From: Tsuneonella troitsensis
GTDB taxonomy: Bacteria; Pseudomonadota; Alphaproteobacteria; Sphingomonadales; Sphingomonadaceae
Length of the DNA: 64,000 bases
NCBI RefSeq assembly: GCF_001441535.1
Contig: NZ_LMAU01000001.1
Span: forward strand, 558,001 to 622,000
Direction: 5' to 3'
The notes beneath the pieces were generated by a model. The model ran no database searches. It had not been told where the DNA came from and saw nothing but the letters and a program-made list of their open reading frames with translations. Position 1 is the first letter of the stretch, and every line of letters starts with the position of its first letter. Position numbers and translations under genes: made by a program. This document shows positions 21,366 to 30,489 of the stretch, one piece after another.

Positions 21366-21394
21366 TTGACGGGTGAGTCCGGCACGCGCGATAA
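21366..21394 (+). promoter_or_regulatory. Predicted sigma-70 promoter of ftsK
   Basis: TTGACG (21366-21371), a 17-nt spacer and CGATAA (21389-21394): a near-consensus -35, ideal spacing and a fair -10. Transcription would start about 24 nt before the ftsK ATG, leaving a short leader with the GGGGAAG ribosome site. Confidence 0.55.
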
Positions 21395-21424
21395 GGGCGC
21401 TCGGACGAACCAGGGGAAGCGAAC

Positions 21425-23770
21425 ATGGCAACACGCGCAATCGGCCGCGCGAACGGACGGGCACCGGCGGCCGACTGGCGCGCCGCGTTCCGCCGTTCGC
21501 TGCGCCGGGCGCTGCAGGTCAGCGGCGCGGCGGGCCTGTTCGCCGCGATGCTGTTCCTGGGCCTGGCCCTCGCCAGCTACACCCAGACCGACCCCAGCGC
21601 CTCGACCGCGGCAGCGGGCGACGACGTGCGCAACTGGATGGGCGCAAGCGGCGCGTGGGTGGCGGAACGGGTGTTCTTCCTGTTCGGCGTGACGGGACCC
21701 CTGCTTCTGCCCCTCCTCTACATTTCGGCCCGCAAGCTGTGGCGCGACGTGGAGGAAGAAGACATCGACGTGCGTACGCGGTGGTGGCGCCCGTTCGGCC
21801 TGCTCCTGTTCTCGATGGCGCTGCTCAGCACGGTCCTGGCGCTGGCGTTCGATCGACCGGGCGGTTCGCTCCCCGCATCGATGGGAGGGATCGCCGGCCT
21901 GCTCGGCGCGGGCGCGGTAGAGGCGATCGCAGGGCGCTTCGGCGAAGGGGTGACGGGCTGGATCATCCTCGCGTTCGCGCTGGTCGCGCTCGCCGGCGGG
22001 GTGGCGGGTGTAACGCGGGTCTTCGCGCTCGACTGGGCGGCGCTGCTCACGCTGCCGCGCTTTCTCAAGCGGACGCCGAGCACCCCGGAAATGGATCTGC
22101 CGTTCACGCCCAAGACCCGCGAGCGCCGCACGCGCGAGGTCGAGGAGGAACCGCCGCAGATCGCTGAGCGCCGTGCGCCCGAGATCGCCGATCCGGCCGC
22201 CGCACCGCGCGCCGCCAAGCCCGCGGGCAAGAAAGCGCAGAAGGACCTTTTTGCCAGCTACCAGCTCCCCAGCCTCGACCTGCTGGAGGAGCCGCCGGTC
22301 CACGCCGCGCCCAAGCTCGACAAGCTGGCGCTCGAGCGGAACGCGCGGCTTCTCGAAACCGTGCTGGACGATTTCAACGTCAAGGGAGAGATCACCGCGG
22401 TTCGCACCGGCCCTGTGGTGACGATGTACGAGCTGGAGCCGGCCCCCGGCATCAAGGCGAGCCGCGTGATCGGCCTTGCCGAAGACATCGCCCGCAACAT
22501 GAGCGCAATCAGCGCCCGGGTATCGTCGATCCCCGGCAAGACCGTGATGGGCATCGAACTGCCCAACGCGGACCGCCAGATGGTCGCGCTGAAGGAGCTC
22601 GCCGCCTGCGACGCCTTCGTCAACGCGCGCGGCGCATTACCGATCATCCTGGGCAAGGACATCGCGGGCGAGCCGATCGTGGCAGACCTTGCCGCGATGC
22701 CGCACCTGCTGGTCGCGGGCACCACCGGCTCGGGCAAGTCGGTCGGGCTCAACTGCATCCTGCTGAGCCTGCTCTACAAGTTCACGCCCGACGAGTGCCG
22801 CCTGATCCTGATCGATCCGAAGGTGCTGGAACTCAAGAGCTACGATGACATCCCGCACCTGCTTTCGCCGGTGGTCACCGAACCGTCGAAGTCGGTCCGT
22901 GCCCTGAAGTGGGCGGTCGAGGAGATGGAGCGGCGCTACCGCCAGATGTCGAGCATCGGCGCGCGCAACATCGCCGGCTTCAACGAGCGCGTGCGGACCG
23001 CCGCAGCCAAGGGCAAGCCGCTCGGGCGGCGCGTGCAGACCGGCTTCGATCCCGACACGGGCGAGGAGATATTCGAGGAAGAGCAGCTCGATTACGCGCC
23101 GCTGCCGCAGATCGTGCTGATCGTCGACGAGCTCGCCGACCTCATGGTCACCGTCGGCAAGGAGATCGAGGTGCTGATCCAGCGCCTCAGCCAGAAGAGC
23201 CGCGCGGCGGGCATCCACCTGATCATGGCGACGCAGCGCCCGTCAGTCGACGTCATCACCGGCGTGATCAAGGCCAACCTGCCGACGCGCATCAGCTTCA
23301 ACGTGACGAGCCGGATCGACAGCCGCACGATCCTGGGCGAGCAGGGGGCCGAGCAGCTGCTGGGCAAGGGCGACATGCTCTACAAGCCGAGCACGGGCGC
23401 GCTCGTTCGCGTCCACGGTCCGTTCGTGTCGGACGAGGAAGTCGAGGCGGTGGCCGAGCACTGGCGCGGACAGGGCAAGCCCGAATACATCGACGCGGTG
23501 ACCGAAGAGCCGGAGGAGGGCTTCGGGTTCTCGTTTGACGACGAGCTGACCGCGTCCGACAACCCGGACGAGCGCAAGTATCGCCAGGCCTGCCAGATCG
23601 TGTTCGAGCACCAGAAGGCGTCGGGATCGTGGCTCCAGCGCCAGATGGGCGTCGGCTACAATACGGCGGCCAAGTGGATCGAGCGGATGGAGGAGGACGG
23701 CTTCGTCGGTCCGGCAAATCACGTCGGGCGCCGCGACATCTATCGCGACAAGGACGGTAACCCGCTCTGA
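21425..23770 (+). CDS. ftsK: DNA translocase FtsK
   Basis: 781-residue septum-located motor that pumps chromosome DNA and helps resolve dimers at division. The N-terminal membrane part has four hydrophobic segments (about 33-55, 85-105, 117-140 and 170-200). A short charged linker follows, then the alpha/beta motor with Walker A GTTGSGKS (about 430) and Walker B IVDELADLM. The C-terminal gamma winged helix (RQMGVGYNTAAKWIERMEEDG) binds the KOPS motif. The short linker and total length fit alphaproteobacterial FtsK. GGGGAAG precedes the ATG at good spacing. Confidence 0.96.
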   Translation: MATRAIGRANGRAPAADWRAAFRRSLRRALQVSGAAGLFAAMLFLGLALASYTQTDPSASTAAAGDDVRNWMGASGAWVAERVFFLFGVTGPLLLPLLYISARKLWRDVEEEDIDVRTRWWRPFGLLLFSMALLSTVLALAFDRPGGSLPASMGGIAGLLGAGAVEAIAGRFGEGVTGWIILAFALVALAGGVAGVTRVFALDWAALLTLPRFLKRTPSTPEMDLPFTPKTRERRTREVEEEPPQIAERRAPEIADPAAAPRAAKPAGKKAQKDLFASYQLPSLDLLEEPPVHAAPKLDKLALERNARLLETVLDDFNVKGEITAVRTGPVVTMYELEPAPGIKASRVIGLAEDIARNMSAISARVSSIPGKTVMGIELPNADRQMVALKELAACDAFVNARGALPIILGKDIAGEPIVADLAAMPHLLVAGTTGSGKSVGLNCILLSLLYKFTPDECRLILIDPKVLELKSYDDIPHLLSPVVTEPSKSVRALKWAVEEMERRYRQMSSIGARNIAGFNERVRTAAAKGKPLGRRVQTGFDPDTGEEIFEEEQLDYAPLPQIVLIVDELADLMVTVGKEIEVLIQRLSQKSRAAGIHLIMATQRPSVDVITGVIKANLPTRISFNVTSRIDSRTILGEQGAEQLLGKGDMLYKPSTGALVRVHGPFVSDEEVEAVAEHWRGQGKPEYIDAVTEEPEEGFGFSFDDELTASDNPDERKYRQACQIVFEHQKASGSWLQRQMGVGYNTAAKWIERMEEDGFVGPANHVGRRDIYRDKDGNPL

Positions 23771-23837
23771 AGGGCTCCCCCATTCGTTAGGCAACCTGAC
23801 AAGCAATTGTCGCATTGACGCAACACTTGACGGAAAT

Positions 23838-23853
23838 CGTCCGTTCGCGGACG
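23838..23853. promoter_or_regulatory. Small hairpin/dyad upstream of the TonB receptor
   Basis: CGTCCG-TTCG-CGGACG forms a 6-bp stem with a TTCG loop in the 149-nt gap between ftsK and the receptor gene. It has no following T-run, so it is not a standard terminator. It is 67 nt before the receptor start and could be an operator or leader structure. The rest of this gap is AT-richer than its surroundings but gave no convincing -35/-10 pair. Confidence 0.35.
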
Positions 23854-23919
23854 CAATAAATTACGTCTTGGCGCTAGTGCCTGTAATCTAAGAACAACCA
23901 GACAGGGGAGTTCTTGGTC

Positions 23920-26547
23920 ATGACGCTTCGCTACGCAGCACTGCTTTCGTCCGCTTCGGTTGCTCTCGCCGTCGCCGGGACGCAACCCGCCCTGGCTCAG
24001 GATGCGACGGACGAAACCTCCGCGTCCGCGCAGGGAGAGGCGATCCCGCAGGAACAGATCATCGTTACCGGCACCCGCCGGACCGATCGCACCGTGGCGG
24101 ACAGCGCGGTGCCGATCGACGTTATCTCGAACGAGGCGCTGCAGAACCAAGGGACGACCGAGACGAACCGTCTGCTCAACAACCTCGTCCCCTCGTTCAA
24201 CTTTCCCCAGCCTTCGCTGACCGACGGCACCGACTCGCTGCGACCGGCCACGCTGCGCGGCCTGGCGCCCGATCAGGTGCTGGTGCTGGTGAACGGCAAG
24301 CGCCGCCACATCTCCTCGCTGCTCAACCTCAACGGATCGGTCGGGCGCGGCTCGGCGGGCGTCGACATGAACACCATCCCCTCGATCGCGATCGACCGGA
24401 TCGAGGTGCTGCGCGACGGTGCCGCATCGCAATACGGATCCGATGCGATCGCGGGCGTCATCAACATCCAGCTGAAGCGCCGTCCGGGCGGACGCGCGCA
24501 GGCCACCTATGGCAAGTACATCACCACGCTGGAGGACGTGTTCGACGTCGCCAGTGTCGCCCGCACGGCCGCGGCCTCGGGCGATCCGGTGATCACCTAC
24601 GAAGATCAGGAGAGCAAGCGCCGCGACGGTGAGACCTGGACCATCGCCAGCAACATCGGCGTGCCGGTGGGCGAGACGGGTTATTTCAACGTGACCGCGG
24701 AATATCGCGACCGTTCGCCCACCAACCGTTCGGGTCCCGATCCACGGCGGCAGTATGCCGGAATCGGCGACGTGCGCGAGACCACGATCGACCGGATCAA
24801 TCACCGCTTCGGCGATGGCCAGTCGCAGGATTTCAATTTCGTGATCAACGCCGGGGTGGAACTCGGTGCAGGCTTCGAGCTCTACCAGTTCGGCAGCTTC
24901 GGCATCCGTGACGGCAACGGCGCAGGCTTCTTCCGGCGGCCGCTCGATGCGCGCAATGCCGACTTCGCGCGCGGCGGGCAGCCCTATTATGCCGATGGCT
25001 TCCTTCCGCTGATCGTGAGCGAGATCATCGATGTCGCGGGTGTCGCGGGTATTCGCGGCGAGACCGCCGGATGGAACCTCGACCTGTCGGTGAACTATGG
25101 CTCCAACCGCCTGAACTATTCGGTCGAGAACAGCTTCAACACCTCGCTCGGCGGGCTTGCCAGTCCGCAGCGTTTCAACGCGGGCGGGATGCGGGCCGGA
25201 CAGACCCTGGTCAATTTCGATGCGCAGCGCGCGTTCGACCTTGGCATCGGCGACACATCGATCGCCGCCGGCCTCGAATATCGCAACGAGAACTACCGCA
25301 TCGTCCCCGGCCAGCGCGAAAGCTATGTCGCGGGACCGTTTGCTTTCACCAACGGGGCGGCGCCGGGATCGCAGGTGTTCCCGGGCTTCTCGCCCACCAC
25401 CGCGATCGACACCTCGCGCAACAGCTATGCCGGATATCTCGAGCTCGACAACGACCTGACCGACGCGATCAACGTGCAGGTGGCGGGCCGGTTCGAGCAT
25501 TTCTCGGACTTCGGCAGCACGATCAACGGCAAGGTCGCCGCCAAGATCGACCTGTTCGACGGACTGGGCGTGCGCGGGTCGGCATCGACCGGATTCCGCG
25601 CACCGGGCATGGCGCAGCAGTTCTTCTCGACCACATCGACCAACAACGTAGGCGGCCAGCTGATCGAGATCGGCACGTTCCCCGTCGGCTCGCCCATCGC
25701 GGTGGCGCTGGGTGCGCAACCGCTCGAGCCCGAAAAGTCGATCAACCTGGGCGGCGGCGCGGTGTTCACGCTGATCCCAGGCCTCAACCTCACGGTCGAC
25801 TACTACAACATCAAGATCAACGACCGCATCGTGCTGACGGAAAACCTGCAGGGCGCGGATGTCGTCGCCATCCTGCAGGCCGCGGGCGTGGTGGGCACGT
25901 CGGCGCGGTTCTTCATCAACGGCATCGATACCCGCACGCAAGGCATCGACATCGTGGCGAACTACCGCCTGCCCGATTTCGGTGCGGGCAACTTCCGCTT
26001 CAACCTGGGTTACAACCGCAACAACACCAAGATCACCGACCGCCGCTCGTTCTCGGCCTTCACCACCCAGCGCCTGTTCGCGCGGCAGGAGAGCTTCCGA
26101 CTGGTAGAAGGGCAGCCGAGCAACAAGTTCAATGCCGGCGTCAACTGGGACCTGGGCGCCTTCGGGATGACGGTGAACGCCAATCGCTACGGCAGCGTGC
26201 TGCTGCCTGACAGTGTGACGACGATCGCCGCCAACGGACAGGCGGTAACTGCCACGAACCCCGCCATCCGCGACGACATTCGCGTCGCGGCCGGAGACGC
26301 GCCGGGTGACGTGACCCTGTCGCCGAAGTGGGTGGTCGATCTGGAAGCCCGGTTCAAGGTGATGGAAACGCTCGAACTGGCGGTGGGCGCCAACAACCTG
26401 CTCGACGAATATCCCGATCGCCTGCCGTTCGGCACCGTCGGAGGGGTCAACTTCGGCATCAACAATGCCTTCCTGCCCTACTCGTCGCAGTCGCCCTTCG
26501 GCTTCAGCGGGCGCTTCGTTTACGGCCGGGTGAGCCTGGACTTCTAG
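23920..26547 (+). CDS. TonB-dependent outer-membrane receptor
   Basis: 875-residue TonB-dependent receptor with a signal peptide cleaved after AQPALA-type residues (ALAQDA). A TonB-box-like stretch EQIIVTGTRR is followed by the plug domain (DVISNEALQ, LRGLAPDQVLVLVNGKRRH, GSDAIAGVINI). A 22-stranded barrel region comes next, ending in the aromatic YGRVSLDF expected for outer-membrane insertion. ATG 23920 is supported by AGGGGAG upstream; a TTG two codons earlier is less likely. The substrate cannot be assigned: there is no siderophore, cobalamin or sugar gene nearby. A strong terminator follows. Confidence 0.93.
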   Translation: MTLRYAALLSSASVALAVAGTQPALAQDATDETSASAQGEAIPQEQIIVTGTRRTDRTVADSAVPIDVISNEALQNQGTTETNRLLNNLVPSFNFPQPSLTDGTDSLRPATLRGLAPDQVLVLVNGKRRHISSLLNLNGSVGRGSAGVDMNTIPSIAIDRIEVLRDGAASQYGSDAIAGVINIQLKRRPGGRAQATYGKYITTLEDVFDVASVARTAAASGDPVITYEDQESKRRDGETWTIASNIGVPVGETGYFNVTAEYRDRSPTNRSGPDPRRQYAGIGDVRETTIDRINHRFGDGQSQDFNFVINAGVELGAGFELYQFGSFGIRDGNGAGFFRRPLDARNADFARGGQPYYADGFLPLIVSEIIDVAGVAGIRGETAGWNLDLSVNYGSNRLNYSVENSFNTSLGGLASPQRFNAGGMRAGQTLVNFDAQRAFDLGIGDTSIAAGLEYRNENYRIVPGQRESYVAGPFAFTNGAAPGSQVFPGFSPTTAIDTSRNSYAGYLELDNDLTDAINVQVAGRFEHFSDFGSTINGKVAAKIDLFDGLGVRGSASTGFRAPGMAQQFFSTTSTNNVGGQLIEIGTFPVGSPIAVALGAQPLEPEKSINLGGGAVFTLIPGLNLTVDYYNIKINDRIVLTENLQGADVVAILQAAGVVGTSARFFINGIDTRTQGIDIVANYRLPDFGAGNFRFNLGYNRNNTKITDRRSFSAFTTQRLFARQESFRLVEGQPSNKFNAGVNWDLGAFGMTVNANRYGSVLLPDSVTTIAANGQAVTATNPAIRDDIRVAAGDAPGDVTLSPKWVVDLEARFKVMETLELAVGANNLLDEYPDRLPFGTVGGVNFGINNAFLPYSSQSPFGFSGRFVYGRVSLDF

Positions 26548-26568
26548 GCCCGGCCATCGACGCATATG

Positions 26569-26608
26569 AAAAGGGCCCCGCCGGTTCGTGCCGGCGGGGC
26601 CCCTTTTT
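26569..26608. terminator. Bidirectional intrinsic terminator
   Basis: A 16-nt arm AAAAGGGCCCCGCCGG (26569-26584), loop TTCGTG and the complementary arm with one extra C, ending TTTTT (26604-26608). A-run and T-run flank the GC stem on opposite sides, so it can stop both the TonB-receptor transcript (+) and pstS (-), which converge here. Confidence 0.9.
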
Positions 26609-26631
26609 GTTTTGCCCGATGTCGGTGAGGC

Positions 26632-27681
26632 TTACTTGAGCCCGTCGGCGGTCATCGGGGTACCTTCGGTCGCGGCCTTGGCGGCGGCGGCCTGCACGTC
26701 GTCGGGTGCGGCGACGAAGCCGATCTTGGCCAGCGGGCCGTCCTTGCCCCAGCTCTTGGTCCAGGTTGCCAGGTACTCGGCCAGGCCCGGGATCACGCCG
26801 ATGTGCGCCTTCTTGACGTAGACGTAGAGCGGACGCGCGCCGGGATAGCTGAAGTTCGAGATGTTCTCGTACGTCGCCTCGACCCCGTTCATCGGCAGGT
26901 CCTGCAGCTTCTCGATGTTCTCCTCGAGGTACGAGTAGCCGAAGATGCCGACCGCCCTGGGGTTGCCCTCGATCTTCTGGACGATGAGGTTGTCCTGCTC
27001 GCCCTGGTCGACATAGGCGCCGTCCGAACGGACTTCGGTGCAGACCTGCTCGTGCTGGTCCTTGTCGCTGTCCTTCAGCGCCTTCATCGCCGGATCGGTG
27101 TCGCACCCGACCATCAGGACGAGTTCCTTCAGCGCATCGCGCGTGCCGGACGTCGACGGCGGGCCGTATACGAGGATCGGCTCGGCCGGGAGCGACGGGT
27201 CCACGTCCTGCCAGGTCCGTGCGGTTTGCTCCTTGCCGAACGGCTTGGCGGCGATCGCCTGGTAAACGATCGCGGGGGTCAGGTTCATCATGATCCCGCC
27301 CTTGGCCGAGGCGAAGGCGATCCCGTCGAGCCCGACCTGGATTTCGACCACGTCGGTCACGCCGTTCTTCTGGCAGTCGGCGTATTCGCTCGCCTTCAGG
27401 CGGCGGCTGGCCTGGACCATGTCGGGGAACTGCGCTCCGACGCCGGCACAGAACAGCTTGATGCCGCCGCCGGTGCCGGTCGATTCGATCAGCGGGCTCT
27501 TCATGCCCGGATTGGCCGCGACGAATTCCTCGGCGACCTTCTTGGCGAAGGGATAGACGGTCGACGAACCGACCGCGCGGATCGAATCGCGGCTGCCCGA
27601 AGCGCCTCCGCCCGCGCCGCCGCAAGCGGCCAGCGCGACGCAGGACAGCGTGGCGAACGCGATAGTCTTGAACTTGGTCAT
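26632..27681 (-). CDS. pstS: Phosphate-binding lipoprotein PstS
   Basis: 349-residue periplasmic phosphate-binding protein of high-affinity uptake. The lipoprotein signal is MTKFKTIAFATLSCVALAAC, with lipid Cys20. The phosphate-binding loops are VGSSTVYPF, ESTGTGGGIKLF and PPSTSGTRDAL. It ends with VQAAAAKAATEG. No pstC, pstA or pstB lies beside it, so the permease must be elsewhere. A Pho box stands upstream at 27730-27747, and a GAGGG ribosome site precedes the start. With the porin gene upstream on the same strand it forms a phosphate-starvation pair. Confidence 0.93.
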   Translation of the reverse strand: MTKFKTIAFATLSCVALAACGGAGGGASGSRDSIRAVGSSTVYPFAKKVAEEFVAANPGMKSPLIESTGTGGGIKLFCAGVGAQFPDMVQASRRLKASEYADCQKNGVTDVVEIQVGLDGIAFASAKGGIMMNLTPAIVYQAIAAKPFGKEQTARTWQDVDPSLPAEPILVYGPPSTSGTRDALKELVLMVGCDTDPAMKALKDSDKDQHEQVCTEVRSDGAYVDQGEQDNLIVQKIEGNPRAVGIFGYSYLEENIEKLQDLPMNGVEATYENISNFSYPGARPLYVYVKKAHIGVIPGLAEYLATWTKSWGKDGPLAKIGFVAAPDDVQAAAAKAATEGTPMTADGLK

Positions 27682-27729
27682 CTCAGGATTGCCCTCTGCT
27701 TAGGTCGTCCGCGCCGCTAGCGGTGCGAT

Positions 27730-27747
27730 ATGACATGGGAATGACAG
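27730..27747 (-). promoter_or_regulatory. Pho box upstream of pstS
   Basis: On the minus strand CTGTCAT, 4 nt, ATGTCAT: two 7-nt PhoB half-sites with 11-nt periodicity, differing from the CTGTCAT-N4-CTGTCAT consensus at a single base. It lies 49 nt from the pstS ATG, the normal place for activation by PhoB. It also sits within the gap to the porin stop. Confidence 0.75.
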
Positions 27748-27762
27748 GTTTCTTGCAAGGTC

Positions 27763-29148
27763 TCAAAAGTCGATCTGGGCGCGCATGCCGACGGCATCGA
27801 CCCCGTAGGACCGGTCCCCGCCCGCTGCCGGGTACACGGCGTTGTCGTACTGCATGCGGCCGTAGTTGAGCATCAGCCGGGTGTAATCGCTGGGCATCCA
27901 GTTCAGTCCCACCTGATAGCCGTTCTGCGTTCCGCCGAGAATGCCCGCATCTACAAGGTCGAGCCAGTCGTACCGCAGGTTGAGCTGGACCGCGCCCATG
28001 CCGCCCTTGCCGACCGCATTCTTCGGCTTGACCCGGTCGAACACGCCGCCCTTGTAGCCGCGCGTATCTCCGGGCGTCAGGAAATATCCGACCTCGGCAT
28101 AACCGCCCGAGAACGTGGGATCGCTGAGCGGGCCGGGCCGGTCGAGATGCTGCCAGAACTGCTCCGCCGCCGCGTGCAGGCGACCGGACATGATTGCCGC
28201 TTCCAGGCCATAGCCGGTTTCGCTTTCCGCTTGCAGGATGTTGGTATCGATGAAGCGCTGCGAGGTGAAATGCACCAGCGGCCGCTGGCGATAGCGCACC
28301 GTGCTCAGTGCCTCGAGATCGGCATAATGGACCGAGCCTCCGACATGGAACTGGGTGTTCCCGGCCTTGGGCATGAACACGATGCGCCCGTCGGCGCCGC
28401 GGTTCTTGTTGCTCAGCGCGTCGACGTTGTCGCTGAACACGCCCGCCTGGGCGAGGAAGGGCCCCTTGGCGTACTGCACCGACAGGCCGAGGCGGCGTTC
28501 GAAGCCGAACGCGTCGGTGAACGCGGCGCGCTCGATGAACGACGAGTGGAGGCTGCTGGTCAGTTCCTCGAGGCCCTGGAAGTTGTTGTGCTGCCCGACC
28601 GTCACGGTCGCGGGACCGCGCTCATAGGTCAGGATGGCATCGGTCAGGGCGACCTCGTTGCCGGCGAAATCGACCTCGAACTTGTAGCCGAAGCCCCCCG
28701 GCATATCGCCCTGGACGCCGAGCCGCGCGCGGCGCACCTCGCTGCCGAACCCTTCGGGGCGCAGCGTCGAATCGGGCGCGTCGATGAAGCCGGTGTCGAA
28801 CTGCAGGCGTCCCCGCGGCTTGAAGGTCCAGCCGCCCTTGCCGGTCACCTCCGGCGCGCCCTTGAAGGCTATCTTGGTGGTGTCCTCGTCTGCCTTCGAG
28901 GCTGCCGTCGCGGCGGCGGCGCTCGCGGTCGCGGCGCCTGCGGCGGTGGTCGCGGCCTGCGCCTCGGCCCGCGCGGCACCGAGTTGCGCTTCGAGCGTGT
29001 CGATCCGCTCGGCCATAGCGGCCATTTCGGCGCGCATCCTTGCCAGTTCATCGGCGACGGCGGCTGTATCCTGTGCGGCGGCGGGTATGGCCCAGCCTGC
29101 GGCAACGGCCACCGCGAGCGTCGAAATGGTGAGGCGGGATCTTTTCAC
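27763..29148 (-). CDS. OprO/OprP-type phosphate-selective porin
   Basis: 461-residue outer-membrane porin. A signal peptide (ending AIPAAAQ) is followed by a coiled-coil (about 30-90; ELARMRAEMAAMAERIDTLE and an Ala-rich heptad run) that probably forms a trimeric stalk. The porin domain opens with WTFKPRGRLQFDTGF, continues FRxARLG-like EVRRARLGVQGD, and ends in MRAQIDF with a terminal Phe. The start is GTG 29148. Upstream lie a Pho-box-like repeat and inverted repeats that include the start codon. Its neighbour pstS and the Pho box suggest phosphate or polyphosphate uptake. Strict phosphate selectivity is inferred. Confidence 0.88.
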   Translation of the reverse strand: MKRSRLTISTLAVAVAAGWAIPAAAQDTAAVADELARMRAEMAAMAERIDTLEAQLGAARAEAQAATTAAGAATASAAAATAASKADEDTTKIAFKGAPEVTGKGGWTFKPRGRLQFDTGFIDAPDSTLRPEGFGSEVRRARLGVQGDMPGGFGYKFEVDFAGNEVALTDAILTYERGPATVTVGQHNNFQGLEELTSSLHSSFIERAAFTDAFGFERRLGLSVQYAKGPFLAQAGVFSDNVDALSNKNRGADGRIVFMPKAGNTQFHVGGSVHYADLEALSTVRYRQRPLVHFTSQRFIDTNILQAESETGYGLEAAIMSGRLHAAAEQFWQHLDRPGPLSDPTFSGGYAEVGYFLTPGDTRGYKGGVFDRVKPKNAVGKGGMGAVQLNLRYDWLDLVDAGILGGTQNGYQVGLNWMPSDYTRLMLNYGRMQYDNAVYPAAGGDRSYGVDAVGMRAQIDF

Positions 29149-29186
29149 TTCGGTTGCTTTCGTGAAATTCGGGTTACGCTTTCACG
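29143..29186 (-). promoter_or_regulatory. Alternative hairpins in the porin leader, one covering the start codon
   Basis: In the minus-strand RNA, CGUGAAA (29186-29180) can pair with UUUCACG (29167-29161). The same UUUCAC can instead pair with GUGAAA at 29148-29143, whose GUG is the start codon of the porin. The two pairings exclude each other. The 12-13-nt loops include the region where the ribosome site should be. Seen directly as repeats; the switching role is inference. Confidence 0.4.
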
Positions 29187-29205
29187 GCGCCCCTATGGTC
29201 GTTGT

Positions 29206-29223
29206 GTGACGGGTGTGTGACTG
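29206..29223 (-). promoter_or_regulatory. Pho-box-like repeat upstream of the porin
   Basis: On the minus strand CAGTCAC, ACAC, CCGTCAC: two half-sites with GTCAC cores and the 11-nt periodicity of a Pho box, with four departures from consensus in 14 positions. It lies 58 nt upstream of the porin start. Its pairing with a better site before pstS supports PhoB control. Confidence 0.5.
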
Positions 29224-29337
29224 TTTCCACAGTCCTTGGACACGCGCAGCCACAGCCTTGGGCCATGCCCCGCACAATCGTTCGCGCTTGCCCGTAACTG
29301 GTTGCAACTGTAACGGCGCGGCCAAAGGAGTGCCCCC

Positions 29338-30453
29338 ATGCGCATCGGCTGTCCCAAGGAAATCAAGAACCACGAATACCGCGTCGGCCTGACGCCGGAA
29401 AGCGTCCGCGAACTCACCGCCCACGGTCACGAAGTGTGGGTCGAGACCGGAGCGGGACTCGGGATCGGATCGACCGACGCCGACTATCGCGCGTGCGGGG
29501 CCACCATCCAGCCCGATGCGAAGACCGTGTTCGACGGCTGCGAGATGATCGTGAAGGTCAAGGAACCGCAGGCGGTCGAGCGGGCGATGCTGCGCGAGGG
29601 CCAGGTGCTCTACACCTATCTCCACCTCGCGCCCGACCCGGACCAGACGCGCGAGCTCGTCGCCTCGGGTGTCACCGCGATCGCCTATGAAACCGTGACC
29701 GGGCCGGGCGGATCGCTGCCCCTGCTCAAGCCGATGAGCCAGGTCGCCGGACGCATGAGCATCCAGGCCGGCGCCACCGCGCTGGAAAAGGCCAACGGCG
29801 GGCGCGGCGTGCTGCTCGGCGGCGTGCCGGGCGTGCTGCCCGGCCGGGTCATGGTCATCGGCGGCGGCGTCGTCGGCTTCAACGCGGCGCAGATGGCGGT
29901 CGGCCTGGGCGCCGACGTGACCATCCTCGACCGCGATCCGGAAGTCCTCGAAAAGCTCGGCATCCATTTCGAAAGCCGCGCCAAGACGCGCTTTTCCAAC
30001 CAGGCCAACATCGAGCAGATGCTGTGCGAGGCGGAATTGGTGATCGGCGCGGTGCTGATCCCCGGTGCCGCTGCCCCCAAGCTCGTCACCCGCGAGATGC
30101 TGAAGTGCATGAAGCCGGGCGCGGTCCTCGTCGATGTGGCGATCGACCAGGGCGGCTGCTTCGAGACCAGTCGTCCGACGACCCATGCCGAGCCGACCTA
30201 CGTGGTGGACGATGTGGTCCACTACTGCGTCGCCAACATGCCCGGCGCGGTGGCCCGCACCAGCACCTATGCGCTCAACAACGTGACCCTGCCGCACGCG
30301 CTCCGAATGGCCGAAATGGGATGGAAGGCGGCGCTCGCCGCGAACCCGCACCTTGCGGAAGGCCTAAACGTCCACGCGGGCAAGGTGACCTACAAGGCGG
30401 TCGCCGACGAACTCGGCTACAATTACCTGCCGGTCGCCGACGCGATCCGCTGA
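29338..30453 (+). CDS. ald: Alanine dehydrogenase
   Basis: 371-residue NAD-dependent enzyme interconverting L-alanine and pyruvate plus ammonia. The N-terminal motif is [20 protein letters not shown], with catalytic lysine and histidine in the VKVKEPQ and YLHLAPD regions. The Rossmann glycine motif is [12 protein letters not shown]. Also present are [23 protein letters not shown] and the C-terminal [28 protein letters not shown] precedes the ATG. Divergent from the porin. Length and every block match Ald rather than transhydrogenase subunit alpha. Confidence 0.96.
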   Translation: MRIGCPKEIKNHEYRVGLTPESVRELTAHGHEVWVETGAGLGIGSTDADYRACGATIQPDAKTVFDGCEMIVKVKEPQAVERAMLREGQVLYTYLHLAPDPDQTRELVASGVTAIAYETVTGPGGSLPLLKPMSQVAGRMSIQAGATALEKANGGRGVLLGGVPGVLPGRVMVIGGGVVGFNAAQMAVGLGADVTILDRDPEVLEKLGIHFESRAKTRFSNQANIEQMLCEAELVIGAVLIPGAAAPKLVTREMLKCMKPGAVLVDVAIDQGGCFETSRPTTHAEPTYVVDDVVHYCVANMPGAVARTSTYALNNVTLPHALRMAEMGWKAALAANPHLAEGLNVHAGKVTYKAVADELGYNYLPVADAIR

Positions 30454-30468
30454 TCGGATCACTCGGAG

Positions 30469-30489
30469 GGAAGCCTCAGTCGGGCTTCC
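30469..30489. terminator. Hairpin between convergent ald and zinc-ribbon genes
   Basis: GGAAGCC, 7-nt loop, GGCTTCC: a perfect 7-bp stem over the meeting point of ald (+) and the MJ0042 protein gene (-), covering the stop of the latter. No T-run follows, so it would be a weak or factor-assisted terminator. Confidence 0.35.
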
